Assembly (NCBI GenBank): GCA_000283635.1
Contig: HE613569.1
Span: forward strand, 831,501 to 895,500
Source: Streptococcus macedonicus ACA-DC 198
GTDB lineage: Bacteria > Bacillota > Bacilli > Lactobacillales > Streptococcaceae
Direction: 5' to 3'
Length of the DNA: 64,000 nt
Shown here: piece by piece, positions 1-7,991 of the stretch
Layout of the letters: the number at the start of each line of letters is the position of its first letter
Position numbering within the stretch: position 1 is the stretch's first letter
Translations under genes and position numbers: made by a program
The notes under the pieces: generated by a model
What the model saw: only the letters and a program-made list of their open reading frames with translations
Databases searched by the model: none
Told to the model about the DNA's origin: nothing

Positions 1-828
1 TTCCTACACTTTGCAGGTGACAATAACGGTGCCTTCACATTGAATAGTTTCGATGCTGGACTTCGTGATAACATGGTACCAGAATCAGCAACAGCTATCT
101 TCACAGCTGACAGCACTTTGGCTGAACTTCAAGAAAAATTAACAGCATACACAACAGCTGAAAACTTGACTGCTGAACTTACTCAAGAAGGCGACGCTTT
201 CCGTTTGACAGTTGTCGGAAAATCAGCTCACGGTTCAACACCAGAACTTGGTATCAACGGTGCAACATACCTTGCTAAATTCCTTAACCAATTTGCTTTT
301 GAAGGAGCTGCTAAAGCTTATCTTGAAACAGCAGCAAACGTTCTTCACGGTGATTTTGCAGGTAAAAACCTTGGTGTTGCCTATACTGATGAAAAAATGG
401 GCGCTCTTAGCATGAACGCTGGTGTTTTCAAATTTGACCGCAACTCAGATGACAATACAATCACTCTTAACTTCCGTTACCCACAAGGTACAGATGCACA
501 AACTATCAAAGCTGAACTTGAAAAACTTAACGGTGTGACAAAAGTAACACTTTCAGATCACGAACACACACCACACTATGTTCCAGCTGATGACCCATTG
601 GTTGCAACACTTCTTTCTGTTTACGAAAAACAAACAGGCTTGAAAGGTTATGAACAAGTTATCGGTGGTGGTACATTTGGACGCCTTCTAAAACGTGGTG
701 TTGCTTTCGGTGCAATGTTCCCAGATTATGTCAATACAATGCACCAAGCAAATGAATTTGCCGACGTTGACGACCTTTACCGTGCTGCAGCAATCTACGC
801 CGAAGCACTTTACGAATTAATTAAATAA
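1..828 (+). CDS. pepV: Dipeptidase PepV, C-terminal part (5' end outside window)
   Basis: The open frame runs in from base 1 without a start, giving about 275 residues; PepV proteins are usually near 467, so roughly the last 60 percent is present. It belongs to the M20 family of zinc aminoacyl dipeptidases, cytoplasmic enzymes that finish breakdown of imported peptides. Visible family features are the lid/dimerisation region with GKSAHGSTPE (about residue 75) and the C-terminal GGGTFGR and MHQANEF segments, the latter carrying a likely metal-binding histidine. Codon use matches the housekeeping genes of the window. No strong terminator follows. The M20/PepV assignment is firm; the exact substrate range cannot be read from the fragment. 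Confidence 0.9.
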   Translation, partial: FLHFAGDNNGAFTLNSFDAGLRDNMVPESATAIFTADSTLAELQEKLTAYTTAENLTAELTQEGDAFRLTVVGKSAHGSTPELGINGATYLAKFLNQFAFEGAAKAYLETAANVLHGDFAGKNLGVAYTDEKMGALSMNAGVFKFDRNSDDNTITLNFRYPQGTDAQTIKAELEKLNGVTKVTLSDHEHTPHYVPADDPLVATLLSVYEKQTGLKGYEQVIGGGTFGRLLKRGVAFGAMFPDYVNTMHQANEFADVDDLYRAAAIYAEALYELIK

Positions 829-841
829 CCTTTGACAATGA

Positions 842-1141
842 CAGGAGGAGCTTGTTAGCATATATCAAAGCAGGAAAAGCAAATCTGTCTATGCTTGTAT
901 TTCAACTGATGAAATCTTTTCATCAGAAAGCATACTAAAGGAAAAAAAGCAGAAAAATTTGGAGAAAAGACTTGAAATAGCTCCAAAAATATCTTCGTCT
1001 AAGAAAGATGCCTCTAAAACAAAAGTAAAAGAAAAAACGCAATTTGAACCTAAACGTAATAAAGTTAAGATGGCAGGAGTGGTTGACGATAAGAGTTTAG
1101 CAGCATTGATGACTTTAAAAGATAAACTCTCTGAAAAATAG
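842..1141 (+). other. Lysine-rich hypothetical ORF lacking a normal start codon
   Basis: The frame is open from just after a TGA at 839 to a TAG at 1139-1141. A good Shine-Dalgarno (AGGAGG, 843-848) lies in front of GTT at 854, where a start would be expected, but the only standard start codon in frame is TTG at 959. Read from 854 it gives about 95 residues, very rich in Lys, Ser and Glu, ending KDKLSEK. The last codons are repeated in front of the second uracil-DNA glycosylase copy (near 3680), so this ORF and that gene were once adjacent. I do not recognise a domain. It may be a gene whose start has mutated, a short TTG-initiated protein of 60 residues, or a decaying gene. Confidence 0.4.
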
Positions 1142-1533
1142 AAGGGAGACTGCTATGGATACCATTGAACAATTAATTGCGGACATTATGGCAGATGAGC
1201 AAAATACGACCTACACTCAACAGGGCATAAAGCCACTTTTTACTGTTCCAAAAACGGCTCGGATTAATATTGTCGGACAAGCTCCTGGCATTCGTGCGCA
1301 AGAGTCGGGTTTGTATTGGAATGATCCAAGTGGTGATAATTTGCGAAAATGGCTGGGCGTTGACCGAGAAATATTTTACGATTCTGGACTTTTTGCGGTT
1401 GTACCAATGGATTATTATTTTCCGGGAACGGGAAAATCAGGTGATTTGCCGCCACGAAAGGGCTTTGCTGAAAAGTGGTACAAACGAACCTTGGCTTTTG
1501 CACCAAATATTGAATTACATATTTTGACTGGCT
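1112..1533 (+). repeat. Left copy of about 420-bp direct repeat
   Basis: This stretch is repeated at 3660-4081. Both copies run from the tail of the hypothetical ORF (ACTCTCTGAAAAATAG) through the first 125 or so codons of the glycosylase gene. The ends are nearly identical while the middle (for example 1204-1260 against 3754-3810) differs mostly at synonymous positions. The left copy is therefore not a fresh duplication but a homologous sequence from a related strain. The arrangement is what a single-crossover integration of a circular molecule carrying a gene fragment would leave. Confidence 0.85.
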
Positions 1534-1535
1534 AG
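1155..1535 (+). pseudogene. Truncated uracil-DNA glycosylase family gene (left copy)
   Basis: ATG at 1155 follows GGGAG (1144-1148). The 126-residue product matches the first about 123 residues of the complete gene at 3705-4289, including the VGQAPGIRAQESG motif near residue 40 and the FPGTGKSG segment. It then ends at TAG after ELHILTG, before the C-terminal VHPSPRN motif. The last matching codons are followed at once by unrelated sequence. Lacking the C-terminal half of the fold, it is unlikely to be active. It is best seen as the duplicated 5' fragment created when the neighbouring ABC cassette arrived. Confidence 0.85.
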
Positions 1536-1705
1536 ACTGCTTCCTATTCTTATCGTTTTTATTGTGTTCTTTCCTCTGCAGTGGATAATCAACACATTTC
1601 AAAAGTAACCTTATAAATTTTAGTTATTATATTGGGCTGAAACCCTTGCTACAAGCGGACTAGCACAAATGCAAGCTCGACAAAAACATAACTAAATAAT
1701 CTATT
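1536..1705. other. Non-coding spacer of foreign junction
   Basis: About 170 bases between the truncated glycosylase fragment and the left inverted repeat. I see no ORF of note, no tRNA and no clear origin of replication. The sequence includes GCTGAAACCCTTGCTACAAG (1635-1654), which I could not assign. It probably belongs to the incoming DNA that carried the ABC transporter. Confidence 0.4.
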
Positions 1706-1767
1706 GCTCTTATGATGATATTTTACCAAACTAGAAAAACTAGTCCGGAATCTCACCATAAGAGCAT
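1706..1767. repeat. Left 60-bp inverted repeat of ABC cassette
   Basis: Starts GCTCTTATGATGA and ends CCATAAGAGC. Its reverse complement matches 3570-3629 with two mismatches in 60 bases by my alignment. Each copy is itself an imperfect palindrome: outer arms GCTCTTATG / CATAAGAGC and an inner ACTAG-AAAAA-CTAGT hairpin. It could act as a bidirectional terminator or a palindromic mobile end. It lies just upstream of the permease gene, so the transporter promoter must lie between it and 1821 or read through it. Confidence 0.85.
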
Positions 1768-1820
1768 GTATACTTGTGTATAGTAAGTTTGTTGAACTGC
1801 AACAAATACAGGAGGGACAA

Positions 1821-2873
1821 ATGTTTTTAGCAATTAGAGAGATTAAGAAAGAAAAACTACGGTACGGCTTGATTCTGGCAGTCGTCGTCTTAATCAGTTA
1901 TTTGATTTTCATTTTAAGTGCCCTGGCACTTGGGCTGGCAACAGCTAACACCGCTGCGGTGGACAGCTGGCAGTCTAAGTCCTTTGTAATGACCAAAGAC
2001 GCAAATGGCAATGCTGGACAGTCATTACTGACAACAAAACAGGTTGATCAGTTAAGCGGCGAAAAAACCGCAACACTTGGCATTACACCAGTTAATATGA
2101 AAGTTGGCGGAAAACGTGAATCCGCACAATTCGTTGGGATGAATAACGACGAGTACATCGCTAAAAACCTACAATTAACCAAGGGGCACTTGCCAAAGGC
2201 AGCTAACGAAGTCGTCCTCGCTGACTCAGTTGATAAGGATATTTACGGTATGGGAGATAAAATTTCGATTGGGTTATCTGATACGAAATATAAAATCGTG
2301 GGTTATGTGAAAAATGCCACGTATAATACCGCACCTGTTATTTATGGTGAGTTAGCGCAATGGCGTGTCATTAAGGGCGTGTCAGATCAATTCCAAGGTA
2401 GCGTCGTTGCTTCAAAAACGTCACAATCGGTCGATGATAAAGCATTAAAGACTTATTCATACCAAGCCTTTATCAATAAATTGCCAGGTTATACACCGCA
2501 AAAAGCGACGTTTGGTCTCATGATTGGCTTCCTAATTGTCATTTCATTGATTGTGATTACCATTTTCCTCTACATTCTAACGGTTCAAAAATTGCCTAAC
2601 TTGGCAGTTTTGCGTGCACAAGGCATTCCAAATCGTTTCTTGGCCCAAAATACGTTATTTGAGACGTTCTTTATTATGGCAACTGGTATCGTCGTTGGTG
2701 CCGTACTATCGGCATTAACTGAATTTGGGATTCCAGATAGCGTACCAATGGCATTTGATTGGGGATTGATGGGACTCATTGCAGCCGGATTGATGGTAAC
2801 CGGGTTACTGGGTGCCATCATTCCGATTCGTGTAATTAGTAAGATTGATCCAGTATCAGTAATTGGAGGTTGA
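1821..2873 (+). CDS. ABC transporter permease, HrtB/FtsX-like
   Basis: ATG 1821 is chosen because AGGAGG (1810-1815) stands five bases before it; an in-frame upstream codon at 1776 has no such site. The 350-residue protein has an N-terminal membrane helix (about residues 17-40), a large extracytoplasmic domain (about 45-225) and three helices in the last 110 residues. This is the FtsX/MacB-like layout of HrtB haem-efflux permeases. The N-terminal EIKKEKLRYGL matches what I remember of that family. Unlike surrounding genes it uses many GTC, GGC and ACG codons, suggesting transfer from another lactic acid bacterium. It is paired with the ATPase at 2878. Haem efflux is a family guess; export of another toxic or lipophilic compound is equally possible. 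Confidence 0.8.
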   Translation: MFLAIREIKKEKLRYGLILAVVVLISYLIFILSALALGLATANTAAVDSWQSKSFVMTKDANGNAGQSLLTTKQVDQLSGEKTATLGITPVNMKVGGKRESAQFVGMNNDEYIAKNLQLTKGHLPKAANEVVLADSVDKDIYGMGDKISIGLSDTKYKIVGYVKNATYNTAPVIYGELAQWRVIKGVSDQFQGSVVASKTSQSVDDKALKTYSYQAFINKLPGYTPQKATFGLMIGFLIVISLIVITIFLYILTVQKLPNLAVLRAQGIPNRFLAQNTLFETFFIMATGIVVGAVLSALTEFGIPDSVPMAFDWGLMGLIAAGLMVTGLLGAIIPIRVISKIDPVSVIGG

Positions 2874-2877
2874 AAAG

Positions 2878-3558
2878 ATGCGTGAAGAAAAACTAGCCCT
2901 TGAACACGTGACGAAACAATTTGGTCAAAAAAACAATTTAGTTACGGCACTAGAAGACGTCAGTTTAGCGTTTAAAGCTGGTGAGGTGTCGCTTATCATT
3001 GGACCTTCAGGATCTGGTAAAAGTACCTTGCTAACCATTTTAGGTGGGTTACAGACACCAACAGATGGCTCAGTTCGTTTGAATGGTCACGATATCAGTG
3101 ATTTGAGTACCAAAGAAGCCGAAAAAATACGACTTGAACAAATCGGGTTCGTCTTACAGGCATACAATCTCGTGCCATATTTAACCGTAGCGGACCAATT
3201 CAATCTTGTAGACCAGGTGAAGCCTAAAAATAACCTCAGTCAAGATGCATTTGACAAAATTATTGAAACGCTAGGCATTCAAAAATTATTAAACAAATAC
3301 CCTGGCGAATTGTCTGGCGGTCAACAACAACGCGTTGCGATTGCCCGAGCATTGTATACAAACCCAGCAATCATCTTAGCCGATGAACCTACGGCAGCCT
3401 TGGATACGGCGCGTGTCAAAGAAGTTGGCCAACTTTTTGCCAATATTGCGCATGACGAGGAGAAAGCAGTCGTCATCGTCACGCACGATGATCGTTTACG
3501 AGAGTTTTCTGATAATATCTACAAAATTGTCGACGGAAAACTATCTAATACGGACTGA
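2878..3558 (+). CDS. ABC transporter ATP-binding protein, HrtA/LolD-like
   Basis: A 226-residue ATPase beginning at ATG 2878, with GGAGG at 2865-2869 overlapping the end of the permease gene. It has Walker A GPSGSGKST (about residue 40), a Q-loop, the signature LSGGQQQRVAIARAL and Walker B IILADEPTAALD, ending with the THD switch histidine. This is the MacB/LolD/HrtA class that powers FtsX-like permeases from the cytoplasmic face. It is co-transcribed with the permease, which it follows by four bases. The right inverted repeat begins 11 bases after its stop and probably ends transcription. No dedicated sensor such as a TetR or two-component pair lies next to it. Confidence 0.88.
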   Translation: MREEKLALEHVTKQFGQKNNLVTALEDVSLAFKAGEVSLIIGPSGSGKSTLLTILGGLQTPTDGSVRLNGHDISDLSTKEAEKIRLEQIGFVLQAYNLVPYLTVADQFNLVDQVKPKNNLSQDAFDKIIETLGIQKLLNKYPGELSGGQQQRVAIARALYTNPAIILADEPTAALDTARVKEVGQLFANIAHDEEKAVVIVTHDDRLREFSDNIYKIVDGKLSNTD

Positions 3559-3568
3559 TTAACACACT

Positions 3569-3631
3569 GGCTCTTATGATGAGATTCCGGACTGGTTTTT
3601 CTAGTTTGGTAAAATATCATCATAAGAGCAT
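3569..3631. repeat. Right 60-bp inverted repeat of ABC cassette
   Basis: Inverted, almost perfect partner of 1706-1767. It begins 11 bases after the ATPase stop codon with GGCTCTTATGATGAG and has the inner GGACTGG-TTTTT-CTAGTTTGG arm. As RNA it forms a long imperfect hairpin, so it may double as the terminator of the transporter operon. Confidence 0.85.
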
Positions 3632-3659
3632 TTCTATTTATGGTTACACGTTATGAAGA

Positions 3660-4081
3660 GGACTTAAAAAGATGAACTCTCTGAAAAATAGAAGGGAGAC
3701 TGCTATGGATACCATTGAACAATTAATTGCGGACATTATGGCAGATGAGCAAAATGCCTCTTACACACAAAGAGGGATTAAACCTTTGTTTACTGTGCCA
3801 AAAACAGCACGGATAAATATAGTCGGACAAGCTCCTGGCATTCGTGCGCAAGAGTCTGGCTTGTATTGGAATGACCCAAGCGGTGACAATTTACGAAAAT
3901 GGTTGGGTGTCGACCGAGAAATGTTTTATAATTCTGGACTTTTTGCGGTCGTGCCAATGGATTATTATTTTCCTGGCACAGGAAAATCAGGTGATTTGCC
4001 GCCACGAAAGGGCTTTGCTGAAAAGTGGCACAAACGAACCTTGGCTTTTGCACCAAATATTGAACTGCACATTTTAGTTGG
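3660..4081 (+). repeat. Right copy of about 420-bp direct repeat
   Basis: Partner of 1112-1533. The copy starts with the last codons of the lysine-rich ORF (in frame KDELSEK and TAG) and carries on into the complete glycosylase gene, which continues beyond the repeat. The right copy is thus joined to the native 3' part. Confidence 0.85.
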
Positions 4082-4289
4082 TTCTTATGCGCAGCGCTAT
4101 TATTTACATCAGAAATCTTCTGCTAAATTAACAGAAACGGTAAGGCATTACCAAGCTTATTTACCAGAATTTTTCCCTTTGGTACATCCCTCACCTCGCA
4201 ATAACCTCTGGCAAGCAAGAAATCCATGGTTTGCTGAAAAGGTTATCCCAGATTTGCAAAAACGCATCAAAGAAATTCTTGAGAAATAA
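3705..4289 (+). CDS. Uracil-DNA glycosylase family protein
   Basis: Complete 194-residue member of the uracil-DNA glycosylase superfamily (the short form related to families 4/5 or MUG, not Ung). ATG 3705 has GGGAG at 3694-3698. Visible motifs are VGQAPGIRAQESG (about residue 33, the catalytic/water-activating loop), FPGTGKSGD near 95 and the C-terminal VHPSPRN (about 163), which fits the minor groove loop. It would excise damaged bases from DNA in the cytoplasm. There is no [4Fe-4S] cysteine set. A canonical ung is also present at 42206, so this is a second enzyme. A strong terminator follows. The substrate is not certain. Confidence 0.8.
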   Translation: MDTIEQLIADIMADEQNASYTQRGIKPLFTVPKTARINIVGQAPGIRAQESGLYWNDPSGDNLRKWLGVDREMFYNSGLFAVVPMDYYFPGTGKSGDLPPRKGFAEKWHKRTLAFAPNIELHILVGSYAQRYYLHQKSSAKLTETVRHYQAYLPEFFPLVHPSPRNNLWQARNPWFAEKVIPDLQKRIKEILEK

Positions 4290-4290
4290 C

Positions 4291-4326
4291 AAAAAGGCTA
4301 GGACACAACAAGTGCCTAGCTTTTTA
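4291..4326 (+). terminator. Terminator after glycosylase gene
   Basis: Stem GGCTAGG / CCTAGC with an inner CAC/GTG pairing, flanked by A5 before and T5 after. It can serve the upstream gene and, read on the other strand, mnmE. Confidence 0.8.
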
Positions 4327-4406
4327 TGTGTTTATAGAATTACAAGTCATGGTTGGTTAAACGTGTATAATTTGCAAACCGCTTAGGTTAGCTATGATAG
4401 TTTCAT

Positions 4407-5780
4407 TTATTTTCCAAGACAGAATTGGCTAAAGAGTTTTGTGATTAATTCATCAGGTGCTGCATCACCTGTGATTTCACCGAGAATTTCCCAGCAACGT
4501 GTTAAATCAATTTGAAGAAGATCAACAGGTATTCCTAGTTCAAGTCCCTCATTGACGGCTTGCAAACTTTGCACCGCTTTTTCAATCAATGAAATATGGC
4601 GAGCATTTGAAAGATAAGTCGCATCTTTCTCAACAATACCAGCATTGTCAAAGAAAAGTTGGTTAATACGTTCTTCAATCACGTCGATATTTTGATTTTT
4701 AAGAACGGAAATGCGAATGACATCATCTGGCAACTGATCAGCTTCGATTTTTTCTGGTAAATCCGTTTTATTAAGAAGAATAATGCGGTTACTATCTTTG
4801 CTAAGTTCCAAAAGTGCACGGTCTTGGTCAGTCAAAGGTTCAGAACTATTGAGCACAAGAAGAACAAGGTCAGCTTCCTCAAGGGCTTTTTTCGAACGTT
4901 CCACACCGATTTTTTCAACCACATCATCTGTTTCGCGGATACCAGCTGTATCAACTAGTTTCAAAGGCACACCTTTGATATTGACATATTCTTCAATCAC
5001 ATCACGGGTTGTTCCCTCAATGTCAGTAACGATAGCCTTTTCTTCGCGTAACAGATTGTTAAGCAAACTTGATTTACCAACGTTTGGACGACCAATGATA
5101 GCAGTAGATAAGCCTTCGCGCAGAATTTTGCCACGTTTTGCAGTACGCAATAGATTTTCCAAAAGTTCTTGGAATTCTTGTGTTTTTTCGCGGATTAAAG
5201 CTGTCGTCATTTCCTCCACGTCATCGTATTCAGGGTAGTCGATATTGACCTCGACTTGAGCTAAGGTGTTTAGAATTTCTTGGCGCGTGTCATTGATTAA
5301 TTGTGACAATGACCCATCAAGTTGTTTTACCGCAATATTCATGGCTTTGTCTGTTTTCGCACGGATAATATCCATAACGGCTTCCGCTTGTGTCAAGTCA
5401 ACACGACCATTCAAGAAAGCACGTTTGGTAAACTCACCAGGTTCAGCAAGACGAGCCCCTTGGCGCAAGACAAGTTGCAAAATTTCATTTGTCACGGAAA
5501 CACCACCGTGCGTATTAATCTCCACGACATTCTCACAGGTAAATGTTTTTGGCGCAAGCATCACAGACACCATAACCTCATCAAGCACTTCATCAGTATC
5601 AGGGTCAACAATGTGACCGTAATTAATCGTATGTGAAGCGACCTTGTTAAGGTCTTTACCATGATAGACTTTTTGTGCAATAGCTAGCGCTTCCGTTCCA
5701 GAAAGTCTTACAATTCCGATTGCCCCCTCACCAAGCGGCGTAGAAATCGCAGCAATCGTATCAAATTCATTTGTAATCAT
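4407..5780 (-). CDS. mnmE: tRNA uridine-5-carboxymethylaminomethyl modification GTPase MnmE
   Basis: 457 residues, the normal length for MnmE (TrmE). With MnmG it builds the cmnm5 group at wobble U34 of several tRNAs. The N-terminal formyl-THF-binding domain ([19 protein letters not shown]) is followed by a helical domain holding an inserted G domain with GRPNVGKSS (about residue 227) and [10 protein letters not shown]. The C-terminal FCLGK supplies the catalytic cysteine. The reading frame is intact. It stands alone on the minus strand, back to back with the DUF368 gene across a 420-base gap. Confidence 0.96.
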   Translation of the reverse strand: MITNEFDTIAAISTPLGEGAIGIVRLSGTEALAIAQKVYHGKDLNKVASHTINYGHIVDPDTDEVLDEVMVSVMLAPKTFTCENVVEINTHGGVSVTNEILQLVLRQGARLAEPGEFTKRAFLNGRVDLTQAEAVMDIIRAKTDKAMNIAVKQLDGSLSQLINDTRQEILNTLAQVEVNIDYPEYDDVEEMTTALIREKTQEFQELLENLLRTAKRGKILREGLSTAIIGRPNVGKSSLLNNLLREEKAIVTDIEGTTRDVIEEYVNIKGVPLKLVDTAGIRETDDVVEKIGVERSKKALEEADLVLLVLNSSEPLTDQDRALLELSKDSNRIILLNKTDLPEKIEADQLPDDVIRISVLKNQNIDVIEERINQLFFDNAGIVEKDATYLSNARHISLIEKAVQSLQAVNEGLELGIPVDLLQIDLTRCWEILGEITGDAAPDELITKLFSQFCLGK

Positions 5781-6200
5781 TATGTTTCCTCATATTTATC
5801 GGTTTTAGCCTATTGAAATTAGAGCATCAACGATAATTAATTAGATAGTAAAAGTAGTATTGTGGCTTAAGAATGCCACTTATAAGCTTCTAGTAAAGTA
5901 TAGCAGTTTTAATTTAGAAAAGCTAGCGAGGGATAAGTATTAAGAATAATCCTCTTTTTGGATTAAAAAGTCTAAGGAGTTTTCAAAATGTTAATAAAGT
6001 TACTAAAGAAGTGTCTGTTTCGTTAGATGATTAGAAAGCAATAGTAAGATAGATTCGTTACTGCTATTAGTTGACATATCTAAAATAGATATGATAACCT
6101 AAAGTGAAATGTTTTCAATATAAAGCACACTATTTTATAATCGATGATGAAGAAGTATTATTGAGATATTTTTTTAATCAGAAAACTGTAAGGAGGATAT
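5781..6200. other. Divergent intergenic region between mnmE and DUF368 gene
   Basis: About 420 bases, AT-rich. It should hold the mnmE promoter and the DUF368 promoter. There is a small hairpin GTGGC-TTAAGAAT-GCCAC near 5863-5880. A short open tail ending TKEVSVSLDD-stop (about 5965-6030) looks like the end of a vanished coding sequence, but I cannot name it. The palindrome at 6075-6093 is described separately. Confidence 0.5.
6071..6098 (+). promoter_or_regulatory. Promoter with perfect dyad operator before DUF368 gene
   Basis: TTGACA at 6071-6076 is followed by the perfect 19-base dyad CATATCTA-AAA-TAGATATG (6075-6093), which fills the spacer up to a weak -10 (TATGAT 6090-6095 or GATAAC 6093-6098). 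A dyad between the two promoter boxes is the classic place for a repressor. No regulator gene is adjacent, so the protein that binds it is unknown. Confidence 0.6.
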
Positions 6201-7046
6201 ATGTTTTCTATAGTACAAAAGGTAATCAAAGGGATGGTTATTTCTCTTGGTTTTTTACTACCGGGGGTGTCTGGTGGAGCGCTTGCTGCTATTTTAGGTG
6301 TCTATGAGCGCCTTATTAGTTTCTTAGCTAATATCAAACTTAATTTTAAGTCAAATGTACTTTTCTTTTTGCCGATAGGAGTTGGGGGACTTTTAGGAAT
6401 AGCTCTATTTTCTTATCCTATTGAATTCCTTTTGGAACATTACGAAATTCCAACACTATGGGGATTTTCAGGAGGAGTTCTTGGTACAATACCTAGTTTA
6501 TTGAACGATACTAAACAAAGTGCTCCTAGGAATCGATTAAAGTGGGGATGGATTATTGGCGCTTTTATCATTTCTTTTCTTTTAGTTTATTCTATGAGCC
6601 ACTTTACAGGTAATATGTCGGTCGGATTTATTAGTTATTTATTAGCAGGAGCTCTCATAGCGCTAGGGGTTCTTCTTCCAGGTCTCAGTCCTTCAAGTAT
6701 CCTCTTATGTTTAGGAGTATATACTCCTATGTTAAATGGTTTTAAAGCGTTTGATTTGCTAGGAACTTTTTTCCCAATTATGATCGGAGGAGGGGTGACT
6801 ATGATTTTATTATCCAAAGGAATGAATTATCTTCTCTTGCACTATAGATCATATATTTATTATTGTATTATTGGTAGTGTCCTTTCAAGTACATTATTAA
6901 TACTTTTACCAAGCGGAAATGCCTATGAGGGAATCTCTTATGCAAATGTTACAGGCATGGAGATAGTAATAACAGCTCTTGTTTTTGTTCTCGGGATTTT
7001 ATTCGGATTATGGATGGTAAAATTAGAGAAAGACTATAAGGAATAA
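6201..7046 (+). CDS. DUF368 membrane protein, candidate undecaprenyl phosphate translocase
   Basis: 281 residues and about eight membrane segments, starting at ATG 6201 after AAGGAGG. DUF368 (PopT) proteins are one of two families reported to flip undecaprenyl phosphate back to the cytoplasmic face; the other is the DedA-type UptA. The internal repeat typical of the family is visible as PGVSGG near residue 22 and LPGLSPSS near 155. The lipid carrier it would recycle is the one used by the capsule genes starting at 15352 and by peptidoglycan synthesis. It is a single-gene unit behind an operator-like dyad. The family call is firm; the function is inferred from studies in other bacteria. Confidence 0.85.
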   Translation: MFSIVQKVIKGMVISLGFLLPGVSGGALAAILGVYERLISFLANIKLNFKSNVLFFLPIGVGGLLGIALFSYPIEFLLEHYEIPTLWGFSGGVLGTIPSLLNDTKQSAPRNRLKWGWIIGAFIISFLLVYSMSHFTGNMSVGFISYLLAGALIALGVLLPGLSPSSILLCLGVYTPMLNGFKAFDLLGTFFPIMIGGGVTMILLSKGMNYLLLHYRSYIYYCIIGSVLSSTLLILLPSGNAYEGISYANVTGMEIVITALVFVLGILFGLWMVKLEKDYKE

Positions 7047-7068
7047 ACGCGAGATTATCTATTTCACT

Positions 7069-7099
7069 ATGACACAAAACACTTAAATCATGATATAAT
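7069..7099 (+). promoter_or_regulatory. rpiA promoter (extended -10)
   Basis: TGATATAAT (7091-7099) is an extended -10 box. ATGACA at 7069-7074 is a loose -35 with a 19-base spacer. The rpiA start lies 55 bases downstream. Confidence 0.55.
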
Positions 7100-7153
7100 A
7101 ATCAGTTGGAAATAGGAATTATTGACAATAATACATAAAATGGTGAGGTAGCT

Positions 7154-7828
7154 ATGGAAAAACTCAAAAAATTGGCTGGTGTCACAGCCGCTCAGTACGT
7201 CAAAGATGGTATGGTTGTCGGACTTGGAACAGGCTCAACAGCATACTTTTTTGTTGAAGAAATTGGTCGCCGCATGAAAGAAGAAGGACTCAAAGTTGTC
7301 GGCGTAACAACTTCAAGCCAAACAACTGCACAGGCAGAAGGTCTTGGGATTCCTTTGAAAGCTGTTGATGACATTGATGTTATCGATGTTACCGTTGATG
7401 GTGCAGATGAAGTTGACACTAACTTCAACGGTATCAAAGGCGGTGGCGGCGCCCTTCTTATGGAAAAAATCGTTGCCACACCCACCAAAGAATATATCTG
7501 GGTTGTTGACGAATCAAAAATGGTCGATAAACTCGGTGCCTTCAAATTGCCAGTCGAAGTGGTCCAATATGGTGCAGACCGTATTTTCCGTGAGTTCGAG
7601 AAAAAAGGTTACAAACCATCATATCGCATGGCAAACGGCGAACGCTTTGTGACTGATATGAAAAATTATATCATCGACCTTGACCTTGGTGTTATTGAAA
7701 ATCCTGTCGAACTTGGCAAAGAATTGAAAGCCATGGTCGGCGTTGTTGAACACGGTCTCTTCAACGGTATGGTTAATAAAGTTATCGTTGCAAGTAAAGA
7801 CGGTGTCAACATTTTAGAAGCTAAATAA
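7154..7828 (+). CDS. rpiA: Ribose-5-phosphate isomerase A
   Basis: 224 residues, normal for RpiA, which interconverts ribose 5-phosphate and ribulose 5-phosphate in the cytoplasm. Key motifs are GLGTGSTA (phosphate loop, about residue 23), [11 protein letters not shown] (catalytic Asp region, about 80) and [12 protein letters not shown] (about 94). Start ATG 7154 has GGTGAGG upstream. It heads the pentose/nucleoside salvage block (deoB, punA, deoD), where ribose 1-phosphate released from nucleosides is turned into ribose 5-phosphate by DeoB and then enters the pentose phosphate pathway through RpiA. Confidence 0.96.
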   Translation: MEKLKKLAGVTAAQYVKDGMVVGLGTGSTAYFFVEEIGRRMKEEGLKVVGVTTSSQTTAQAEGLGIPLKAVDDIDVIDVTVDGADEVDTNFNGIKGGGGALLMEKIVATPTKEYIWVVDESKMVDKLGAFKLPVEVVQYGADRIFREFEKKGYKPSYRMANGERFVTDMKNYIIDLDLGVIENPVELGKELKAMVGVVEHGLFNGMVNKVIVASKDGVNILEAK

Positions 7829-7837
7829 TGATTTCAG

Positions 7838-7881
7838 CAGGAGGAAATTAACAGTTACCATAACTGAATCTTCTCCTGTTT
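7838..7881 (+). terminator. Hairpin after rpiA, probable weak terminator
   Basis: An outer stem CAGGAG / CTCCTG encloses an inner perfect CAGTTA-CCA-TAACTG hairpin. The T tract is short, so it may only attenuate and allow some reading into deoB. Confidence 0.5.
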
Positions 7882-7955
7882 ACTATGTTATATTGATTAA
7901 TTATTATTTCTAATCACTTGACTTATTAGGATATTAAGAGATTAGGAGGTTTTGG

Positions 7956-7982
7956 GTGCCAACCGTAACCACCCTAGATTAG
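7956..7982 (+). CDS. Possible 8-residue leader ORF before deoB
   Basis: AGGAGG (7944-7949) stands six bases before GTG 7956, which opens an 8-codon ORF reading MPTVTTLD, stop at 7980-7982. The deoB start is nine bases after that stop. The same bases can pair as GGGTG / CACCC. The Shine-Dalgarno here is stronger than deoB's own, so translation of the mini-ORF could couple to deoB. There is no protein-level evidence. Confidence 0.35.
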   Translation: MPTVTTLD

Positions 7983-7991
7983 GAAAAAATT

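Noticed and set aside
1706..3631. Invertible promoter-like switch
   Set aside because: The repeats are inverted, but no recombinase is near and they contain mismatches; kept only as a cassette boundary observation.
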